Below, piece by piece: positions 31,317 through 40,200 of a stretch of DNA of 43,625 nt. The notes beneath the pieces are model-generated. The model was not told where the DNA came from. It saw nothing but the letters and a program-made list of their open reading frames with translations, and ran no database searches. The stretch is from Chloroflexota bacterium (GTDB taxonomy: Bacteria > Chloroflexota > Dehalococcoidia > JABGRK01): contig JABGRK010000008.1 in assembly GCA_018648325.1 (NCBI GenBank), positions 1 to 43,625 on the forward strand, given 5' to 3'. Numbering within the stretch: position 1 is the stretch's first letter; each line of letters opens with the position of its first letter. A program made the position numbers and the translations under genes.

Positions 31317-33365
31317 TTATGGCGTGGGGAATACCTGACAGCGGAACCTGCGGTTTGGGGTCGAGCCGGTGATCTTATCGCGAACGTCATCGCTGGTAAG
31401 AACGTTCATGTTGGCCCCGCCGTCGGATGGGTTGCCCCAGCCGAAGTCGATAACCACCACACCTGGCAATGTTTCGTCGGTCACTTTTGCCGCAATCTCG
31501 ATAGTTCCTTTTTCTGAGCTGATAACGGTTTTATCGTCGTTTGCAATGCCACGCGCTTTTGCGTCATCCGGGTGGATCCTTACATGAGGCTCATTCTCTA
31601 TCTTGAGCAGCGATGGAATGTTGTGGAAGCGGGTGTGGGTGAATACGCCGGAACGCCTGCCGGTGCCTATAAGCGGGTAATCGTCGTCCGCCGCGATGTC
31701 GTGTGGCTCTATGTATATGGGCAGGGGAGAATATCCCAGATCCTTCATTTTCTGCGAGTAAAGCTCCACCTTTTTTGACGGTGTTTTAAACTCGTTTTGC
31801 ATATATTTCTTGTACTCGATCGGTTTAGCAATATGTATAAGCGGACGTTTTTTGAGGTCGGCCAGAGTTATTCCCGTGGCCCTTATCCTGTGATCTATAC
31901 ATCCCTCTGTATCGCTCCAGACGTAATCCTTATCCATGCCCATGCGCTTTGCCAGCTCATACTCGACCTCGAAAACGGGCCTTGCCTGACCAACCGGCTC
32001 TATGGCCTTGTTTTGCAGACATACGTATGTCCCCGAGCCCTCGCCGCAGGACTTTATACATGTGCCGTAGTTCTCGTACTCCGAGGTATCGGGCAGGATG
32101 ATGTCGGCCATCTCCGCCGTCGCCGACATGAATAGTTCGCATACTACCAGAAAGTCCAGTTGCTCAAGCGCCCGTTTGTTTCGCTCGTAGTTGGCGTTTA
32201 TCATAAGCGGGTTGCCGTGATAGACGATCATAGCTCGTGGCTTGTAGGGCTTTTCGGTGAGCAGGGCGTCGGTTATGCAGGGGAATGGTATGATGGGAAA
32301 CATGGGATAGGTTTGGGCGCTGAGGCTTTTAGCTTCGGGCCGTGTGGTCAGAAACGGTGCCTTCATTTGGGGATGGAATATCTCGCCGCCGGGCACATCC
32401 AAGTTACCGCAAAGCGCTATCAGCATGCCTATGGCGCGTACCATCTGCACCGTGTTGGTGCTTTGATCCACAAAGTTGCCCTCGCGGATGATACCCGGTT
32501 TGGTGGTGGCGTAGGTTCGGGCCACCTCTCGTATATTCTCAGCCGCAACCGATGTAATGCCCTCTGCCCACTCCGGCGTCATGTCCTGAACATGTGCTGC
32601 CAGCTCATCAAATCCTACGGTCCAGTTCCTGACGAAGTCTTTATCGTAAAGCTGCTCGCTTATTATAACGTTGAGCATGGCCAGTGCCAGCGCTGCATCT
32701 GTACCCGGTATTGGCCTGAGCCAAATATGAGCCTTTTGCGCCAGTTTGGTTCTACTGGGGTCGATGACGATAAGTTTTGCGCCGCGTTTTATAGCGTTGG
32801 GTATAACTTTGCTCACGTTGCCGTTACACACTCCGCTGTCACCGACAGAACGCGATTCGGTGGGATTGGTGCCCCACTGTATCATGCAGCGGGTGTTCAG
32901 GTAGTCGGGCCCTGTGCTGTTGCCGTAAACGGATTTGTAGGCTACCAGGCGTGGTATGGAGCAGAGGTGAGAAGCTCCGGCGAAGTTCATTGAGCCGTAT
33001 GAGGCTGTCAATTGAATGAACGCATCCCATGCTGCCGAGGTCATGGGCGCACCGCCGCAGCGTATCAGCGTGTGTGCACCATGCTTTTCCTTGATCTCAA
33101 GCAGCCGCGTTGCGATTTCATCAAGCGCCTCGTCCCATGATATGCGCACAAATCCATTTGCCGTTTTGCGCAACGGGTGGGTGATCCTGTCTGGGTGATA
33201 GACTATCTCTGGTGCAGCGGCGCCTTTGGGGCAGATGTGCCCTTTGCTGTAGGGATGGTCTTTGTCCGGCTTGACAGCTACCAGCACGCCGTCTTCTACA
33301 TGGGCTATTACTCCGCAGTTGGTGTGGCATAAACAGCAAACGGTTGGCATCTTTTCAATGGACAT
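31317..33365 (-). CDS. Molybdopterin (bis-MGD) oxidoreductase
   Basis: A 682-residue protein. The N-terminal [4Fe-4S] motif uses C10, C13, C17 and C45 (VCCLCHTNCG, GHICPKG). C135 (SHLCSIPRL) is in the position of the Mo ligand in the Cys-ligated DMSO-reductase family. The cofactor domains continue through IQWGTNPTES, LIVIDPSRT and the C-terminal dinucleotide domain (PLIGTGRRSGVFTHTRFHNI). No Tat signal, so it is cytoplasmic. No partner ferredoxin or membrane subunit is adjacent. The reaction is undefined. Transcribed from a repeat-borne promoter. Confidence 0.9.
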   Translation of the reverse strand: MSIEKMPTVCCLCHTNCGVIAHVEDGVLVAVKPDKDHPYSKGHICPKGAAAPEIVYHPDRITHPLRKTANGFVRISWDEALDEIATRLLEIKEKHGAHTLIRCGGAPMTSAAWDAFIQLTASYGSMNFAGASHLCSIPRLVAYKSVYGNSTGPDYLNTRCMIQWGTNPTESRSVGDSGVCNGNVSKVIPNAIKRGAKLIVIDPSRTKLAQKAHIWLRPIPGTDAALALAMLNVIISEQLYDKDFVRNWTVGFDELAAHVQDMTPEWAEGITSVAAENIREVARTYATTKPGIIREGNFVDQSTNTVQMVRAIGMLIALCGNLDVPGGEIFHPQMKAPFLTTRPEAKSLSAQTYPMFPIIPFPCITDALLTEKPYKPRAMIVYHGNPLMINANYERNKRALEQLDFLVVCELFMSATAEMADIILPDTSEYENYGTCIKSCGEGSGTYVCLQNKAIEPVGQARPVFEVEYELAKRMGMDKDYVWSDTEGCIDHRIRATGITLADLKKRPLIHIAKPIEYKKYMQNEFKTPSKKVELYSQKMKDLGYSPLPIYIEPHDIAADDDYPLIGTGRRSGVFTHTRFHNIPSLLKIENEPHVRIHPDDAKARGIANDDKTVISSEKGTIEIAAKVTDETLPGVVVIDFGWGNPSDGGANMNVLTSDDVRDKITGSTPNRRFRCQVFPTP

Positions 33366-33736
33366 CGTACACTTCTCTTATCTATTCTATTTGGAAACGT
33401 TCTTTATATCGGGATGCACCAGTATGTCATCTACAGCACGTATTGCCGCTGGTACCTGAAAACCGGTTGGCGAATATGACATGGCCCCAGTATTTAGTCC
33501 ACTCGTACGTCAGCATTATAGCTACCGCAGACTGGATTGGCAAGGAGAGGCAAGGTTATCGGGATGACTATGTGTATGTAACCACCTTGTTACCTCAGTC
33601 TAATTGTCATTATGCCTATATTGAAAATGCCCTTTCTGAGCCGTGCTGTAGTGGGTCGATTGTTGTGGAGGGGGTAGGGAGTTCGGGAAGGGGTTAAAAG
33701 AGTAGCCTAATGAACACCACGATAGATTCAGCCAAG
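33366..33736. other. Intergenic region upstream of the molybdopterin gene
   Basis: No supported gene. It contains the repeat copy at 33515-33582 and the promoter of the minus-strand gene. The remaining stretch to 33736 is G-rich (GGAGGGGGTAGGG near 33670) and shows no clear terminator for the Etf operon. Confidence 0.5.
33515..33582 (-). repeat. Dispersed promoter repeat, alternative core, upstream of the molybdopterin gene
   Basis: Minus strand: TTGCCA (33543-33538), 17-bp spacer, TATAAT (33520-33515). Upstream the alternative core reads, in plus orientation, AGGCAAGGTTATCGGGATGA then CTATGTGTATGTAAC. Shared with the copies at 2820 and 39923. Confidence 0.8.
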
Positions 33737-34606
33737 CTATAAAAGTTTTCGCTCTTTAACAAATTGAACGAAGTAAGAAGCAGCCTCTTGCAAGCCACCT
33801 AGAATCATTTCCGCTTTCTTGTCGCTAATGCCACCGCTCATCAGAATGTTTATACGATCTATCGCCAGCAAGTTGCTGTCGGGCACGAATAGATTCTTAA
33901 TGGACGGTTTAGCAACAGAAACACTCACCACCTTTATTAGCGATCCTGTTGCACCAACTTCGTTGGGTGACATATCCAGTGCTTTTAAGTTGAGCTTTTC
34001 TATTTGCTTTTTCTCAGCGTCCTTGATGGCACGCAGGGTGGGATATCTAGGCTTATTAATGCCGGATTCAACTGTGAGCACAGCGGGTAACGAAGTTTGC
34101 ACCACCTCTCTTTTTCCTCCATCCACCTTTCGTTGCATCTCCATTCTTCCCGATTGGAGATTAAGATCAATGCTAACGACAGCTGTAATCAGTGGAATCT
34201 CAAGAATCTCGGCGATCACTGCGCCAACCTGCCCCGCCTGAGTGTCGGCAGCCATCTGTCCGCACAGTATCAGATCATACTGTTCAGGGCCTATTGCTGT
34301 GGCTAACACACGTCCCGCAACATAGCTATCAGAACCAACTAACTGCTCATCCCAAACGTGCACAGCCTCATCGGCCCCCATACTCAAAGCACCTCGTAAA
34401 GCCCTTTCCGCAATATCCGGCCCCATGCACACGACAGTCACCCGCACATCCACAAGCTGTCCCTTGATGCGCACCGCCTCCTCAACAGCCAGCACATCAA
34501 GGGGATTTATCACCAGATTGGGACTGGTAATCGAACCGGACCTGCGATCGACATCTATGTGCCCCTCTGTATCAGGCACCTGTTTTATACATACTGCTAT
34601 ATTCAT
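33737..34606 (-). CDS. etfB: Electron transfer flavoprotein, beta subunit
   Basis: A 289-residue ETF beta/FixA-type subunit: MNIAVCIKQVPDTEGHIDVD at the start, AVEEAVRIKG, SMGADEAVHV and the AMP/FAD-binding segment LCGQMAADTQAGQVG (about residues 114-128). It overlaps etfA by 4 bp. It is the last gene of the three-gene operon with etfA and the enoate-reductase-like enzyme, so the ETF probably passes electrons to or from that flavoenzyme. Slightly longer than typical EtfB (about 250-260). Confidence 0.93.
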   Translation of the reverse strand: MNIAVCIKQVPDTEGHIDVDRRSGSITSPNLVINPLDVLAVEEAVRIKGQLVDVRVTVVCMGPDIAERALRGALSMGADEAVHVWDEQLVGSDSYVAGRVLATAIGPEQYDLILCGQMAADTQAGQVGAVIAEILEIPLITAVVSIDLNLQSGRMEMQRKVDGGKREVVQTSLPAVLTVESGINKPRYPTLRAIKDAEKKQIEKLNLKALDMSPNEVGATGSLIKVVSVSVAKPSIKNLFVPDSNLLAIDRINILMSGGISDKKAEMILGGLQEAASYFVQFVKERKLL

Positions 34607-35598
34607 ACTTGTGCTTTCAACTCCAGTAATTGCTCAACTATACTGGGTATCACATCCAAAAGATCACCGACTATGCCGACATCGGCTATCCTGAAAATCG
34701 GCGCGTTAGCATCGGTATTGATGGCTACTACAGTTTTGGAATTCTTCATGCCCAGCGTATGATGCAGCGCACCCGATATGCCACAGGCAATGTAAAGCTT
34801 GGGTCTGACGATGCTACCGGTTTGCCCAACCAGCCTGTCCGATGGTATCCAGCCCGCATCCAGCGCCATTCGTGTACCAGCAACGCATCCTCCCAACGCA
34901 TAGGCTAAATCCTCAAGCAGCCTGAAATTGTCAGCACTGCCCACTCCCTTACCCCCGGCCACAATAACATCGGCCTCGCTTAAATCCATTGCAGTGAGAT
35001 CAGTTTGTATCGTACCGGTGACTTTCGATTTTTGTTTATCTGGATTCAAACTTGCGGCTACGTTCATGGTTTCTATTTTTTTTGCAATGCCGATTTTTTT
35101 AACTTCAAGTGCTCCCGGCTCAAAAGTCGCTATTTGAGGTTGCGATGCACACTTAAAAGTGGTATGAACCTGATTGCCATGTGTAGCTTTGGTAAACAGC
35201 AAATCGTTTTGATCAATCTTGATACTGATACAGTTGGAAACAAGGCCAATTCCGATCCTGGCGGCTATCCTAGAAGCAAGATCGGAGCCAACGGAAGTGG
35301 CGCCGCATAGAATGATTTTGGGAGTCAAATCCCCTATGAAATCAGAGAGGGCGTCTGTGTAAAACTCACCTGAATAGTCTACAAGCAGTGGGTTTTCCAT
35401 AGAATATATTTTGTCTGCGCCGTGTTTGGCAAGCGGCTGAGTAAGATGCCCAACGTTGTTCCCCAAAACCACGGCGCAAAGCTCACCTTGAAGCTCGTCA
35501 GCAACGCGGCAACCCTCGCTAAGCAGCTCCAGCGACACATCGTGCAGCTCACCTTCATGCTGCTCGGCTATAACCAAAACGTCTCTACCAATCGACAT
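34603..35598 (-). CDS. etfA: Electron transfer flavoprotein, alpha subunit
   Basis: A 331-residue ETF alpha. The C-terminal FAD domain is complete: GKGVGSADNFRLLEDLAYAL (about 216-235), GTRMALDAGWIPSDRLVGQT, VRPKLYIACGISGALHHTLG, then INTDANAPIF. The N-terminal domain is conventional, and there is no extra ferredoxin domain. Start and stop abut the neighbouring genes, which implies coupled expression. Whether the ETF bifurcates electrons cannot be told from sequence alone. Confidence 0.94.
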   Translation of the reverse strand: MSIGRDVLVIAEQHEGELHDVSLELLSEGCRVADELQGELCAVVLGNNVGHLTQPLAKHGADKIYSMENPLLVDYSGEFYTDALSDFIGDLTPKIILCGATSVGSDLASRIAARIGIGLVSNCISIKIDQNDLLFTKATHGNQVHTTFKCASQPQIATFEPGALEVKKIGIAKKIETMNVAASLNPDKQKSKVTGTIQTDLTAMDLSEADVIVAGGKGVGSADNFRLLEDLAYALGGCVAGTRMALDAGWIPSDRLVGQTGSIVRPKLYIACGISGALHHTLGMKNSKTVVAINTDANAPIFRIADVGIVGDLLDVIPSIVEQLLELKAQV

Positions 35599-37545
35599 CT
35601 ATATAATCCTGCCCACGCGTGCACCATCGGCAATGGAATCTAGCAGACGGCGCGGCGCAAGGCATTGTCCAACAGCGTATAGCTCTTTGACTTTTCCCTT
35701 GAGCGAACGATATAGTGCGTCATCCGCCGTTGGCTCAGCGGCTGCAACAACTGTATCGACTCCTTCGATACTTCGTTCGACACCAGACAATATGTTATGG
35801 ACAACAACCGTGTTGCCTTGGACTTGCTTAATCTTTGTAAGAGGAGTAATAACCACTCCCTTTTTGAGCAACCTTGGATATACCGCCTCAAGCGTTGAGC
35901 GATCCAACTGTGCACCGGCATAAAGCGCATCAGTCAGAATCTCAACTTGCTTCCCTCTATCAGCAAGATAATCCGCTACCGTTAGCGCTTTGGAATGGTG
36001 CTCATTTGCGATGATAACCACCTTTTGCCCCACTTGAACCTTATCCTGAAGAACATCGTTTACCCCCACCACGTTTACACTGTCGGCACTGAGCAGAGAT
36101 GACACAACCTCTGTCGAACCTGTGGCCACCACCACCACATCCGGTTTCTCTTTGCTAACGATCTCCTCGGTCACCTGCGTGTTCAGGTGTACATTGATAT
36201 CAAGTATCTTCATTTGGTGGGCATAGTAGCGGGATACCTCGGCAAAATCCACCCGCCCCGGAGCACGGGATGCGATGTTAACCTGCCCACCAAGTTCATT
36301 GTCCTTCTCGTAAAGGGCTACATGATGACCGCTAAGTGCGGTCACTCGGGCCGTTTCCAGACCGGCAGCTCCGCCACCGATTATCAGCACCTTTTTGGGC
36401 AAGTCAGTCTGCTTTATAGCGAGATCTTTTTCCTTACCCGCCTCAGGATTCATGGTGCAGGTAAGAGCGCCAGAGAACAGTGGTATGCCCACACAGCCCT
36501 CGTTGCATCCGATGCAGTGACGTATCTCATCCAGCCTGTCCTCTTGTGCCTTTGCTGGTAACTCGGGGTCGGCGATGAGACCGCGCGCCATGCCTATCAT
36601 ATCGGCCTGTCCCTGTTCAAGGATGTTTTCAGCCAGTACGGGATCGTTTATCCTGCCTGCGGTAAACACTGGCAAGTCAACAGCCTCTTTTACACCAGCA
36701 GCAAGATAGACAAAACTGGCCAGCGGGAAGTACATAGATGGGAGGTGTACCGCATCGGTGACGCCAGTGCATATGCTGATATAATCCAGCTTGCTACTTG
36801 CCTCAAGCTTTACGGCAATTGCTTTCGTATCTTCGAATTTAAGTCCGCCCTCCAGGAACTCGTCACCACTGATTCTAATCCCAACCACATAATCCGATCC
36901 GACTGCTTTCCTTATAGAATCGATTACCTCCAAAATAAACCTCAAGCGATTATCCAGGCTGCCACCGTAGTCATCGCTGCGGAAATTGAAGGTAGGTGAT
37001 ATGAATTGACCCAGCAGGAACCCGTATATAACCTGAATTTCCACGCCGTCGATTCCAGCCTGCCTCATTCTGCGCGCCGCATCCCCAAAAGACTCAACCA
37101 CCACTTCTATTTCGCCGACATCCATCTCATGTGGCAAACCGCTTGGCGGCGGGATTATCGTTCTGCGTTCAAAGGACGACGGCGCCCAGTTGGCTCCACC
37201 AGACATGCGCGCGCTACCCTTTCCGCCACGATGACCCAGTTGCGCTATGATCTTGGTGCCATGTTTGTGAACGGCATCAGCCATCTTGGAAAACAAAGGG
37301 ATAGATGAATCGCGATGCACCGCGCCCAGTCCGCCGGCACTGCTCATGCGATGTACGTGGTGCACCGAGCTGATGATAAGGCCGGCACCGCCTTTCGCCC
37401 GAGCCTCAAAGTAATCTATCATACTGTCGTTTGGTATGGCACCGGGACTCAATCGATGATGGTGACCGGGCATGAATATCCTGTTGGGCACGGTCATCGA
37501 ACCTATCTTCAGCGGAGAAAAGAGCTTGCGAAATTGATCGTTCAT
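35599..37545 (-). CDS. Enoate-reductase / 2,4-dienoyl-CoA-reductase-like flavoenzyme
   Basis: A 648-residue protein in the FadH/enoate reductase layout. An old-yellow-enzyme-type FMN barrel spans about residues 5-335. A [4Fe-4S] motif CIGCNEGCVG...C follows at about 343-365. Then come an FAD domain (KVLIIGGGAAGLETARV, about 390) and an NAD(P) segment (about 475-600). It starts the operon with etfA and etfB, an arrangement suggesting ETF-linked reduction of an unsaturated acid or CoA ester. Promoter from the repeat copy at 37575-37602; the leader is short. Confidence 0.9.
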   Translation of the reverse strand: MNDQFRKLFSPLKIGSMTVPNRIFMPGHHHRLSPGAIPNDSMIDYFEARAKGGAGLIISSVHHVHRMSSAGGLGAVHRDSSIPLFSKMADAVHKHGTKIIAQLGHRGGKGSARMSGGANWAPSSFERRTIIPPPSGLPHEMDVGEIEVVVESFGDAARRMRQAGIDGVEIQVIYGFLLGQFISPTFNFRSDDYGGSLDNRLRFILEVIDSIRKAVGSDYVVGIRISGDEFLEGGLKFEDTKAIAVKLEASSKLDYISICTGVTDAVHLPSMYFPLASFVYLAAGVKEAVDLPVFTAGRINDPVLAENILEQGQADMIGMARGLIADPELPAKAQEDRLDEIRHCIGCNEGCVGIPLFSGALTCTMNPEAGKEKDLAIKQTDLPKKVLIIGGGAAGLETARVTALSGHHVALYEKDNELGGQVNIASRAPGRVDFAEVSRYYAHQMKILDINVHLNTQVTEEIVSKEKPDVVVVATGSTEVVSSLLSADSVNVVGVNDVLQDKVQVGQKVVIIANEHHSKALTVADYLADRGKQVEILTDALYAGAQLDRSTLEAVYPRLLKKGVVITPLTKIKQVQGNTVVVHNILSGVERSIEGVDTVVAAAEPTADDALYRSLKGKVKELYAVGQCLAPRRLLDSIADGARVGRII

Positions 37546-37574
37546 TAATTTCGACCCCTTGGGTGTTTGCGCAC

Positions 37575-37682
37575 ATTATACCATCGTGGAAGAGGTTGGC
37601 AAGGAGGGGGACATTCATCGGGATGTTCCGCAACTGGTGCGTACGATTGGGCGATACCTTTTCGAAGCTACGTCAGGCTGTA
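37575..37682 (-). repeat. Dispersed promoter repeat, complete copy upstream of the Etf operon
   Basis: Minus strand: TTGCCA (37602-37597), 16-bp spacer, TATAAT (37580-37575). The core follows in plus orientation: ATCGGGATGTTCCGCAACTG, GTGCGTACGATTGGGCGATA, CCTTTTCGAAGCTACGTCAG. Nearly identical to the copy at 38668. Confidence 0.87.
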
Positions 37683-37734
37683 GGAATAAGGGAAATATTG
37701 CTAGCACCATACCACATCAGATGCAGTTGGCTGA

Positions 37735-38034
37735 CTACCATATATCAAATAAGTTAAATAGTAAAATTACCATAAAGAAAGCACTCGCTATAACTAAGCC
37801 TATGAGAAGAGTCCCTTTAGCACGTGCCATATAGCTCTCTATATCTTCTGAATAAACATTATTATCAATGAAACCAGATTTACTCTTGTTTTGCTCTTGG
37901 CGTTTTTCTAGTTCTTTCCGACACCAGTTCTTAAATTTATCAGTTTTATAGTAGAAAAAGTAAGCTAATATTCCAACAACGATAAGTAAACCTAGCGAAA
38001 TTTCTGCAATTTTAAATATCACTACACAAGCCAC
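37735..38034 (-). CDS. Small membrane protein with two TM segments
   Basis: A 99-residue protein. TM1 covers about residues 7-28 (AEISLGLLIVVGILAYFFYY), followed by a charged cytoplasmic-like segment (KNWCRKELEKRQEQNKSKSG), and TM2 covers about 74-96 (GLVIASAFFMVILLFNLFDI). Family not recognised. It is monocistronic behind its own repeat copy. Confidence 0.65.
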   Translation of the reverse strand: MACVVIFKIAEISLGLLIVVGILAYFFYYKTDKFKNWCRKELEKRQEQNKSKSGFIDNNVYSEDIESYMARAKGTLLIGLVIASAFFMVILLFNLFDIW

Positions 38035-38067
38035 CTCAATCGTTATTGCGTCCCAAATATTTCAAAT

Positions 38068-38172
38068 ATTATAGATATGACACAACAAATTTACAAGAAG
38101 GGGACAAACATCGGGATGTTCCGCAAGCCATGCGTACGATTGGGCCATACCATTTCGAACGTACGTTAGGAC
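38068..38172 (-). repeat. Dispersed promoter repeat, complete copy upstream of the small membrane protein
   Basis: Minus strand: TTGTAA (38096-38091), 17-bp spacer, TATAAT (38073-38068). The core in plus orientation reads ATCGGGATGTTCCGCAAGCC, ATGCGTACGATTGGGCC, ATACCATTTCGAACGTACGT. Confidence 0.85.
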
Positions 38173-38198
38173 ATAGGTTTGATGGTTTTAGTAGCGTA

Positions 38199-38639
38199 TC
38201 AGGGTGATATATCTCTCTCTGAAATCAACCATTTACCATTATTCATTATCAAAGTATATTGCTCGTGTGAATCAAAGGCTGGGCCAAACTCCATACCGTT
38301 TTGGTAGCTCTGTGCAGTATATGAAGCTTGAACTACAGCTGTAATATCACTCTGAGAAATAAGCTCTATTTCAACATTGGAATGTATCTGGTCCCATGAT
38401 GGTTTTCCAAATTGGCTTTCTAATTGTTCCTTGCGCTGTTCGCGTTCAATAGGTTGCCCATTGCTAGTGTCCCACATATGCTCCGATTCCAGACTAACCA
38501 TTGTGTTGATGTTTTTAGACTCCATAGCTTCTAAGTAGGTCATTATTGTCTCTACAGGCGTCCTATTACCACACGCCATCCCAGAGGTTATAAGCAAAGC
38601 AAGAATCGTAATAATCGTTAGGGTTACGCTTTTTCTCAT
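38199..38639 (-). CDS. Lipoprotein, unknown function
   Basis: A 146-residue protein with a lipoprotein signal peptide: MRKSVTLTIITILALLITSG, then MAC (lipobox Cys about residue 23). The mature domain (ETIMTYLEAMESKNINTMVS...WLISERDIS) resembles SnoaL/NTF2-like or DUF4878-like lipoprotein folds. ATG 38639 has GGAG upstream. The longer frame to 38696 begins inside the -35 hexamer of the repeat-borne promoter and is rejected. Membrane-anchored. Confidence 0.75.
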   Translation of the reverse strand: MRKSVTLTIITILALLITSGMACGNRTPVETIMTYLEAMESKNINTMVSLESEHMWDTSNGQPIEREQRKEQLESQFGKPSWDQIHSNVEIELISQSDITAVVQASYTAQSYQNGMEFGPAFDSHEQYTLIMNNGKWLISERDISP

Positions 38640-38667
38640 TACTGCTCCCATAACAAAACTAAGTAGC

Positions 38668-38768
38668 ATTATAGCTACAACATAGTTATTTGACAAGGGA
38701 AGATATCGGGATGTTCCGCAACTGGTGCGTACGATTGGGCGATACCTTTTCGAAGCTACGTTAGGGTG
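38668..38768 (-). repeat. Dispersed promoter repeat, complete copy upstream of the lipoprotein gene
   Basis: Minus strand: TTGTCA (38696-38691), 17-bp spacer, TATAAT (38673-38668). The core in plus orientation reads ATCGGGATGTTCCGCAACTG, GTGCGTACGATTGGGCGATA, CCTTTTCGAAGCTACGTTAG. Confidence 0.87.
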
Positions 38769-38892
38769 TGAAATTGATGGTTTTTAGTGGTTTGTATCAG
38801 GGGGGGCAACAGTTATCATAATTTGGCTAAACGATAATTTATATTTATTTAGCAGGCTATTGACCAATTGCTGCAAAACGCTTGGTTTTGAA

Positions 38893-39834
38893 CTATTCAG
38901 CCATAGGTACAGTAATGTTGAATGTGCTTCCCTTGCCAACCTCGCTGTTTACCCAGATCTTGCCGCCATGAGCCTCCACTATAAGTTTGGCTATAACCAG
39001 CCCTAGACCGGTTCCTTTTTTCTCGCTTGTTTTGCCTGTTTTTACCTGACGATATTTATCAAAAAGCAAGGGCATATCATCATCGGAGATGCCTATACCT
39101 GTGTCCGATATACTCACCTGCATCATATCGCCCTCAGTGGCAGCTGATACAGTTATCGAGCCGTCTTCATCAGTAAACTTAATCGCATTCGTCAGCAGAT
39201 TAACTAGCACCTGCTCCAATTTAGCCTCATCACCTAGTACAAACGGCAAGGTCAGATCCATTTCAACTGTAAGCTTGATATTCTCCAACTCCGCCAGAAC
39301 CTCTACCAGTCTCACGGCTGAGGTTATTACTTGGTTTAAGTCCAACGGCTTCAAATAAATGTCTATTCGCCCAGATTCTAACTTAGAAAGATCAAGGTAG
39401 TCATTTATCAGAGATAGCTGCATATCTACCGACTTTTGCATAGTTGCAAGAGCTAATGTCTGCTTATCGGTTATTTGGCCTAAATGACGTGTCGCCATTA
39501 ACTCGGTGAAGCCTTTGATCGCGGTCATCGGGCCGCGCAGGTCGTGCACAATCATACTGGCAAAATCATGTTTCAGTTTTTGTATTTCATCTTCTGACTT
39601 CTTTATCGCTACTTCCCACTTTTTACGTTGATCGTGGTTGATTGCGACCATTACACCTGAAGCTATGAAAACACACAGAATGATTGCCCTCATGTACCAT
39701 TCATGGCTGCTTCCAACAAGTTCTGTCAGGAACGATTTATCAGAAAAGGCCAGATAGTCTACCAGGGCATCGATGACCCAAAGCAATACGCCAGAAAGGG
39801 AAAAGATGATTATAATCTTATATTTAGCTTTCAT
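38893..39834 (-). CDS. Membrane sensor histidine kinase
   Basis: A 313-residue protein. TM1 covers about residues 5-28 and TM2 about 47-66 ([14 protein letters not shown]), with only a short periplasmic loop. HisKA with [20 protein letters not shown] (His about residue 97) is followed by HATPase_c: N-box [13 protein letters not shown]1 DTGIGI, F-box LFDKYRQV, G2 [10 protein letters not shown]. No response regulator gene is adjacent. The promoter lies in the repeat copy upstream. Confidence 0.92.
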   Translation of the reverse strand: MKAKYKIIIIFSLSGVLLWVIDALVDYLAFSDKSFLTELVGSSHEWYMRAIILCVFIASGVMVAINHDQRKKWEVAIKKSEDEIQKLKHDFASMIVHDLRGPMTAIKGFTELMATRHLGQITDKQTLALATMQKSVDMQLSLINDYLDLSKLESGRIDIYLKPLDLNQVITSAVRLVEVLAELENIKLTVEMDLTLPFVLGDEAKLEQVLVNLLTNAIKFTDEDGSITVSAATEGDMMQVSISDTGIGISDDDMPLLFDKYRQVKTGKTSEKKGTGLGLVIAKLIVEAHGGKIWVNSEVGKGSTFNITVPMAE

Positions 39835-39922
39835 AGTCTATTCTCAATTGATTCCACATTCCAGCCTATAGACCTGCTCCACCCAGCATTGAATCCAACT
39901 ATAAGTTAGCATAAGTGCCAGC

Positions 39923-39990
39923 ATTATACCACTATGTGGATTGTTGGCAAGGAGGGGCTGGTTATCGGGATGACTATGTGTATGTAAAAA
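39923..39990 (-). repeat. Dispersed promoter repeat, alternative core, upstream of the kinase
   Basis: Minus strand: TTGCCA (39950-39945), 16-bp spacer, TATAAT (39928-39923). The alternative core in plus orientation reads GGTTATCGGGATGACTATGT then GTATGTAAA. Confidence 0.82.
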
Positions 39991-40015
39991 TCTTGATTCC
40001 CTTTTAGCATCACAC

Positions 40016-40200
40016 CTATATCCTAAGCTGGTCCATCGGTGAAAACCGCTGAAGCTGTGCTCGTATATGATCTGAATTCAAGTTAGAATATCTTCTTACC
40101 ATCTCCAACGTCGAATGCCCTAGTATCTTCTGCAGTGTGAATATATCGCCTCCATTACTCAGGAATTTTGTTGCAAATGTGTGCCTGAAAAGATGGGTGC
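40016..40200 (-). pseudogene. C-terminal fragment of a tyrosine recombinase
   Basis: On the minus strand the frame reads [20 protein letters not shown] and [20 protein letters not shown], ending FSPMDQLRI and TAG. This is almost the same as the last 60 residues of the recombinase at 42511-43476, including the active-site H, R, GH and Tyr. No upstream two-thirds of the gene is present. It is a relic of a duplicated or earlier integrase, left of cooS. Confidence 0.88.

Noticed and set aside
32160-32993. 277-codon plus-strand open frame
   Set aside because: It lies entirely antisense to the molybdopterin oxidoreductase, whose motifs are intact. The translated product has no recognisable domain.
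33344-33697. 117-codon plus-strand frame between the molybdopterin gene and etfB
   Set aside because: It spans the repeat copy and the promoter of the minus-strand gene. No ribosome-binding site or recognisable domain.
4110-39990. CRISPR array or REP-type transcribed hairpins as an explanation of the dispersed repeats
   Set aside because: Copies are single, kilobases apart, without regular spacers or cas genes. They are oriented relative to gene starts and end in a promoter, which does not fit CRISPR or 3'-end REP elements.
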